DNA of 64,000 bases from Desulfatibacillum sp. (GTDB lineage: Bacteria > Desulfobacterota > Desulfobacteria > Desulfobacterales > Desulfatibacillaceae): assembly GCA_016342355.1 (NCBI GenBank), contig JAEINP010000010.1, forward strand, positions 1 to 64,000. The letters are read 5' to 3'. Of this stretch, positions 59,568 to 64,000 are shown one piece after another. Position 1 is the first letter of the stretch, and the number at the start of each line of letters is the position of its first letter. The notes beneath the pieces were generated by a model. The model saw nothing but the letters and a program-made list of their open reading frames with translations. It was not told where the DNA came from and did no database searches. A program made the translations under genes and the position numbers.

Positions 59568-61553
59568 TTAGCCTTTACAACCGTCCAGGGCCTGACGGAT
59601 GGTCGAGGCCAGGGTTTTGGTGGACAGGGGTTTTTTAAGGAGTTTGAAGGCCCCCAGTTCCGAGGCTTGGGCGTCACTGAGTTTCCGGGAATACCCGGTG
59701 CAGAGTACAAATTTTACATCAGGCCGGATTTGCTTCATGTGGTGAGCCAAGACATCGCCGGTCATGAATGGCATGGTCATGTCCACCACGGCCAAGTCAT
59801 AATTATCAGGATGTTTCCGAAAGGCTTCCAGGGCGTCCAGGCTGTTGTCGAAGGCGTGAACCTGGTATCCCAGGCGCTCCAGCGCCATGCCCAGCATTTT
59901 AATAATGGAGACCTCGTCATCCACCAACAAAATCCGTTCGTTGCCCCGAATGTTTTGAACAGCTTCAATCCGTTTGGAGAATGACCCCTTCATTTCCAAT
60001 AAGGGGAAATACAAAGTAAAGGTGGTTCCCTGGCCAAAGTTGGTGTCCACCAAAATGTCGCCGCCATGTTTGCCCATAATGGAGTGGACCATGGCCAGCC
60101 CCATACCAGAACCCTCACCTTGGGGTTTGGTGGTGAAATATGGCTCAAAAATCCGGGAAGCCACATGGGGTTCCATTCCGGTCCCTGTGTCGGTAATCTG
60201 CAGTTGAAGGTATTGGCCGGGCGCCATACGAGATGAGGGCGGGAGATCGTCTGAATCCAGGATTTTCTTCTCCAGGGAGACCCGGAGAACCCCCCCTGAG
60301 TCTTTCATGGCATGATAGGAATTGGTACACAAGTTCATGAGCACCTGATGGACTTGGGTTGCATTACCTATTATAAGACCTGTACCGGCCTGGATATCTT
60401 CCTGAATCTCAATGGTGGATGGCAGGGTAGCCCTGATAAGATGGAGGGCTTCATCCACGATTGCAGGAAGTTTTATAGGCCTTTGTTTTTCTTCGCTGGG
60501 CTTGCTGAAACTAAGAATTTGAGCCACCAGACTTTTTGCCCGTTCCGTGGCATGGACGATTTCCCGCACATACTCGGCAGCGGGATTGTGTGGATGAATG
60601 TCTTCCAGGGCCAGCTCTGCATATCCCATGATAGGATAGAGAATATTGTTGAAATCATGGGCGATTCCGCCAGCAAGTGTTCCGATGGCCTCCATTTTCT
60701 GGGATTGGCGTAGACATTCCTCCATACGAAGTTGCTCGGTAATGTCCTGGGCGATAGCCAATATGGCTGTGGGCTGGCCTTTATCATCCTTAATGATGGA
60801 TGTACTCATACGGGTGGGGAACTGTTCACCATTTTGCCGGATATGAAAAATCCTCAGATTACTGGCCCCGTCGTTTTCAGGATCCAACATGGCCGGTAAA
60901 ACCAGCTTTTCGTATTGATCCCGGGAATGGAAAACCCCTATCTTTTTCCCAATCAGTTCATCTGTCGTTTCATATCCATGCATTTCGGCCCAGGCCTGAT
61001 TGATGAATATGGCCTCGTCCTCCCTGGAAAAAAGGGCGATGCCGTCAAAGCTCTGTTCCAGGGCCATGGCCTGGCATCGCAAGGTTTTTTGGGTGTTCCA
61101 TTCAGCCGTAATATCCCGGATAATGACGGTGGCCCCCACAGGGATTCCGTCCTTGTATAAAAACTGGTTATTGAGCAGGCACACCAGTTCCTGACCATCC
61201 TTTCTTCGGATGGTGTAACACACGGTAGGAGTGATTTGTTTTCCGGAAAAAAAATCGCGTACTCGTTGTTCGTACAAGGCCTGGCTTTCAGGCGTCAGAA
61301 GGTCTTGCGGGGATAGCCCCTTAAACTCTTCCCGGGAATACCCGCAATAGCCGCACATGGCTTCGTTGACGTTGGAAAACTTCCCGGTGGTGAAATCTAT
61401 CTCATAAATACCAGCAGGAAAGCTCGCAAAAGCATGATTTAACTTTGCCTCGGCCTCCTGAAGAGCTGTCTCGGCTTTCACCCTTTTACGGGTTTCCAGC
61501 TCCAGATTCCCCAGAAGTGCATGATAGTCGTTTTCGGTTGGTTTGCCTTCCAT
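59568..61553 (-). CDS. Hybrid sensor histidine kinase with PAS domains and receiver
   Basis: 661 residues from the ATG at 61553, which has a weak AGGCAGGG upstream; the frame extends 20 codons to a TTG. Two PAS domains (about 30-150 and 155-275), then the HisKA phosphosite His in GTLAGGIAHDFNNILYP near 305, the ATPase domain with GSGMGLAMVHSIMGKHGGDI near 468, and a receiver domain near 525-645 with ILLVDDE, the phospho-Asp in LAVVDMTMP and a Lys in LLKKPLS. No membrane span, so it senses an internal signal. No partner regulator is adjacent. Confidence 0.92.
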   Translation of the reverse strand: MEGKPTENDYHALLGNLELETRKRVKAETALQEAEAKLNHAFASFPAGIYEIDFTTGKFSNVNEAMCGYCGYSREEFKGLSPQDLLTPESQALYEQRVRDFFSGKQITPTVCYTIRRKDGQELVCLLNNQFLYKDGIPVGATVIIRDITAEWNTQKTLRCQAMALEQSFDGIALFSREDEAIFINQAWAEMHGYETTDELIGKKIGVFHSRDQYEKLVLPAMLDPENDGASNLRIFHIRQNGEQFPTRMSTSIIKDDKGQPTAILAIAQDITEQLRMEECLRQSQKMEAIGTLAGGIAHDFNNILYPIMGYAELALEDIHPHNPAAEYVREIVHATERAKSLVAQILSFSKPSEEKQRPIKLPAIVDEALHLIRATLPSTIEIQEDIQAGTGLIIGNATQVHQVLMNLCTNSYHAMKDSGGVLRVSLEKKILDSDDLPPSSRMAPGQYLQLQITDTGTGMEPHVASRIFEPYFTTKPQGEGSGMGLAMVHSIMGKHGGDILVDTNFGQGTTFTLYFPLLEMKGSFSKRIEAVQNIRGNERILLVDDEVSIIKMLGMALERLGYQVHAFDNSLDALEAFRKHPDNYDLAVVDMTMPFMTGDVLAHHMKQIRPDVKFVLCTGYSRKLSDAQASELGAFKLLKKPLSTKTLASTIRQALDGCKG

Positions 61554-61924
61554 CGCCCTGCCTTTAGAATCGCTCAGTACCCTATTCCATAGCATCAATT
61601 CGGAAATTGGCAAAGTCGCAAATACACAGTTCCTTTCATGGGGATACCCGGACTCGTGTCCGCACCATGGGGATTAGGGGAAGAAACGAAAAGGTTCAGG
61701 AAGCAATCCGAATAACTACAAACAAATAGATAAAAAAACGAAAATACTGTTCATGAGTTCCGATCGGTCTCAAGTTGATTCCCGGAAAAAAGATTCTGAG
61801 TCCCGAGCGCCCCTTGGAAACCAGCCTCGTGTTCGGGATTTCCAATTAAAATCCATGCCTGCAAATCTGAATCCCATCTGACAGCCCCGCCACCCATTGG
61901 AGGCGCCTGCCAACGCAGCCGGTT
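61554..61924. other. Gene-free region between two signalling genes
   Basis: The left end (to about 61620) can be upstream coding sequence of the kinase. The rest has short AT-rich runs and no ORF or clear promoter. The chemoreceptor stop is at 61925. Confidence 0.4.
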
Positions 61925-64000
61925 TTACAGTTTTTGGGAGGCCATTTCCAATCTTTTCTGATCCCCGTGACTGCCAAGCATTTTCTGGGACGATGTTTTG
62001 CCTGAAGGCCTGGACTGTAACAATTTCCCGGAATTTCCTCCCACCAGAGCCACCAGTTCGTCCACAATTTCTTTCATTTGTTCTGCCTGGGCGTTCAATT
62101 CTTCGGAGGCGCTGGCCGATTCCTCAGAATTGGCCGCATTGCTTTGGGTAACCTTGTCCATTTCAGAGATAGCTTTATTTATCTGTTCAATGCCTTGGGT
62201 TTGTTCGTTGGAAGCAGCGGCAATTTCGCCCACGATCTCCCCCACCTTAACCGTGCTGCCCGCCACTTCGCCAAAGGCCTGGCTGGTGGAGTTTACCAGT
62301 TGGGTGCCGTCCGTGACTCTTTTAACCGTCCCTTCAATAAGTTCGGTAGTGTTCCTGGCTGCTTCCGCAGCCCGCACCGCCAAATTGCGCACCTCGTCCG
62401 CCACTACGGCAAAGCCCGCGCCAGCCTCCCCTGCCCTGGCGGCTTCCACGGCGGCATTGAGGGCAAGCAGGTTGGTTTGAAAAGCTATTTCATCAATGGT
62501 TTTTATAATTTTTGAGGTTTCGGCGCTGGCGCGGGAAATCCCATCCATGGATGCTGTCAATTCCGCCATGGAATCGTTGGCGCGCTGCACAACTTCCCGA
62601 GCCCGTTGCATAAGGGTGTCTGCCTCATTGGCATTTTCAGCGTTGCGTTGGGTCATGGAAGCCATTTGTTCCATGGATGAAGAGGTTTCCTCCAGGGAGG
62701 CTGCCTGTTGTGAGGCGCCTTCAGCCAGGGATTGGCTGGAGGAGGCCACCTGTTCCGAGGCGGATGCCACCTGTCCCGCCCCCTCCCCCAGGTCGATGCT
62801 GATTCTTGAAAGAACACTTACTATTCCCCTGGCGATGAAGATGGCCAGAAAAAGACCAATCAACACAGCCGCTGAACCCAGCACAGTCACATTGCGCTTG
62901 GTTACCCTGGCTGCGTCGAGCATGGCAACATCGGTCATAATATTGCTTTTGGCTTCTTTCCGAAGCTCTCCCAGCAAGCCTTGGGTAGTTTTGAGGGAAG
63001 GCAGGGTTTGAGTGGCATAGACCTTATTGGCTTCCCGCTGGCCGGACTGCAGAATCACAGCCTCTTCCCGAACACTGTTCATGGCCTCCTGAGTAAGAGA
63101 CAGGGCAGGGAGTGTTAGTGTCTTATAGGTGTCCATGGCCTGATTGCGCCCAACCATGAGGTTATCCTCAACCTCCATAGCTTGCTCAAATAATTTGCTA
63201 ATTTCGCGAAGATCCGGAAGGGAAACCATTGTAAACACATCCCTGGCGGAAGTCGTGTCCCAGGTTTCCAAATACGACTCAATATCCTTGGCGGACTTAT
63301 GCAGGCCGTCATGGGGCGCCACACAGGCTTCCAGGGCCTCTTTGATAGCTGGGAAGGATTGCATATATTCCCTGGCTTGCGCCGATGCCAAAAACTTGCC
63401 AAAGGCGCATTTTTGGGGATCAATTTCCACATCCAGGCTGGATTTTCCTTCCAGGATTGTCTGGGACACTGAGGCCGACCACCTGCGAATGTCGTTCAGT
63501 TGATCCTTAAGCGTAGACAACAGGCCAGGGTGGATCTGTTTATATTCGTTCTGGATTTGGATGGCGGATTCATGGAGCTTTCTGTGAGGTTCTTTAAGGG
63601 CTTCCAACAGAGGTCCCAGGGTAGGATTCCGTTTCACGGCTTTTTGAGCTTCCTCCCCGTAAAGCCATTTGCCCAGTGCGCATTGATGATCATCGGTGAT
63701 GATATCCAGCGTGCCTCGGTTTTCCAGAAATAAATCATTGATTGTCGCCGCCCATTTGAGATGATCCACCTCCCTGGCGGAGATATACCCGGGCAGGTTG
63801 GTATCCGCAGGCTGAAAAACCTTGGAAATGGCAATGGCGGATTCATGGAGCTTGGCATGGGGTTCTTCTATTCTCTTGAGCATGGGCGCCAGGGAAGGCA
63901 CCAGAGCTTCAGCCTGTTTCCGCCCTTCGCCATAAAGCCATTGGCCAAAGCCGCACTTGTGGGGATCGGTTTCCACAGTCAATTCCGTGACATGCTCGTC
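61925..64000 (-). CDS. Methyl-accepting chemotaxis protein with tandem CZB-like domains (5' end beyond window)
   Basis: At least 691 residues; the frame is still open at the right edge. The visible N-terminal part has three repeats of about 110 residues with the pattern CxxGxWLYG then EPHxKLHESA: [18 protein letters not shown] and CAFGKFLAS, each followed about 30 residues later by PHxxLHxSA. This matches CZB (Cys/His zinc-binding) domains. A helical stretch and one membrane span ([22 protein letters not shown]) follow. The cytoplasmic signalling part has the hairpin [24 protein letters not shown]. The third repeat has Ile where the second has the first zinc-ligand His. Confidence 0.88.
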   Translation of the reverse strand, partial: DEHVTELTVETDPHKCGFGQWLYGEGRKQAEALVPSLAPMLKRIEEPHAKLHESAIAISKVFQPADTNLPGYISAREVDHLKWAATINDLFLENRGTLDIITDDHQCALGKWLYGEEAQKAVKRNPTLGPLLEALKEPHRKLHESAIQIQNEYKQIHPGLLSTLKDQLNDIRRWSASVSQTILEGKSSLDVEIDPQKCAFGKFLASAQAREYMQSFPAIKEALEACVAPHDGLHKSAKDIESYLETWDTTSARDVFTMVSLPDLREISKLFEQAMEVEDNLMVGRNQAMDTYKTLTLPALSLTQEAMNSVREEAVILQSGQREANKVYATQTLPSLKTTQGLLGELRKEAKSNIMTDVAMLDAARVTKRNVTVLGSAAVLIGLFLAIFIARGIVSVLSRISIDLGEGAGQVASASEQVASSSQSLAEGASQQAASLEETSSSMEQMASMTQRNAENANEADTLMQRAREVVQRANDSMAELTASMDGISRASAETSKIIKTIDEIAFQTNLLALNAAVEAARAGEAGAGFAVVADEVRNLAVRAAEAARNTTELIEGTVKRVTDGTQLVNSTSQAFGEVAGSTVKVGEIVGEIAAASNEQTQGIEQINKAISEMDKVTQSNAANSEESASASEELNAQAEQMKEIVDELVALVGGNSGKLLQSRPSGKTSSQKMLGSHGDQKRLEMASQKL

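Overview
The window reads as chromosome from a strictly anaerobic, sulfate-reducing-type deltaproteobacterium (Desulfobacterota). A Desulfatibacillum-like alkane or fatty-acid degrader is my best guess; this is an inference from gene content and I could not test it. The signs are many acyl-CoA enzymes, several [4Fe-4S] ferredoxin-like proteins, an anaerobic respiratory-quinone (menaquinone) cluster, hydrogenase maturation genes, TetR-controlled lipid operons, and no obvious aerobic respiration genes.

Layout. 1-1.2 kb: gene debris and three copies of a two-hairpin repeat. 1.2-8.3 kb: a TetR-headed operon with two SDR dehydrogenases, a bile-acid/sodium-symporter-type transporter, an unassigned ThDP enzyme and a clear sulfoacetaldehyde acetyltransferase (xsc). 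8.6-16.8 kb: a compact, mostly overlapping menaquinone operon menF-menD-menB-menA-menC-menE-menH. 17-25.8 kb: housekeeping genes (HD protein, htpX, trmJ-like, ndk, ilvE, dus, hypA, hypB), an amber-interrupted GIY-YIG gene, and the first of three paralogous ferredoxin-like proteins. 25.8-27.2 kb: remnants of a Mu-type transposase, an IS-transposase N-terminus and an AAA ATPase. 27.5-31.9 kb: a DUF4124 protein, a MoxR/VWA pair, membrane proteins and a fourth copy of the repeat. 32.2-36.8 kb: a TetR / dienoyl-CoA-reductase-like / acyl-CoA dehydrogenase operon on the minus strand. 37.2-43.1 kb: a DUF2339-DUF3999 pair, a divergent acyl-CoA dehydrogenase and a small membrane protein. 43.2-43.95 kb: a MITE-like inverted repeat and a cache-domain protein.

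44.2-53.0 kb is the most unusual part. A four-gene minus-strand operon (ferredoxin paralog, TetR, DUF362 ferredoxin, ferredoxin paralog) is divergent from a LuxE-like / LuxC-like / old-yellow-enzyme operon. A strong promoter with an operator filling its spacer lies between them. This would make fatty aldehydes from activated acyl groups, without any luciferase genes. 53.2-59.5 kb: a TetR gene and an acyl-CoA degradation operon (acyl-CoA synthetase, two MaoC-type hydratase subunits, acyl-CoA dehydrogenase, a thiolase-like protein without the catalytic Cys, and a DUF35 partner). It has the gene content of a steroid-type aldolytic side-chain module. The same operator motif lies upstream of both the regulator and the operon. 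59.5-64 kb: a hybrid sensor kinase and a chemoreceptor with three tandem CZB-like zinc domains that runs off the right edge.

I saw no rRNA, tRNA or CRISPR array.
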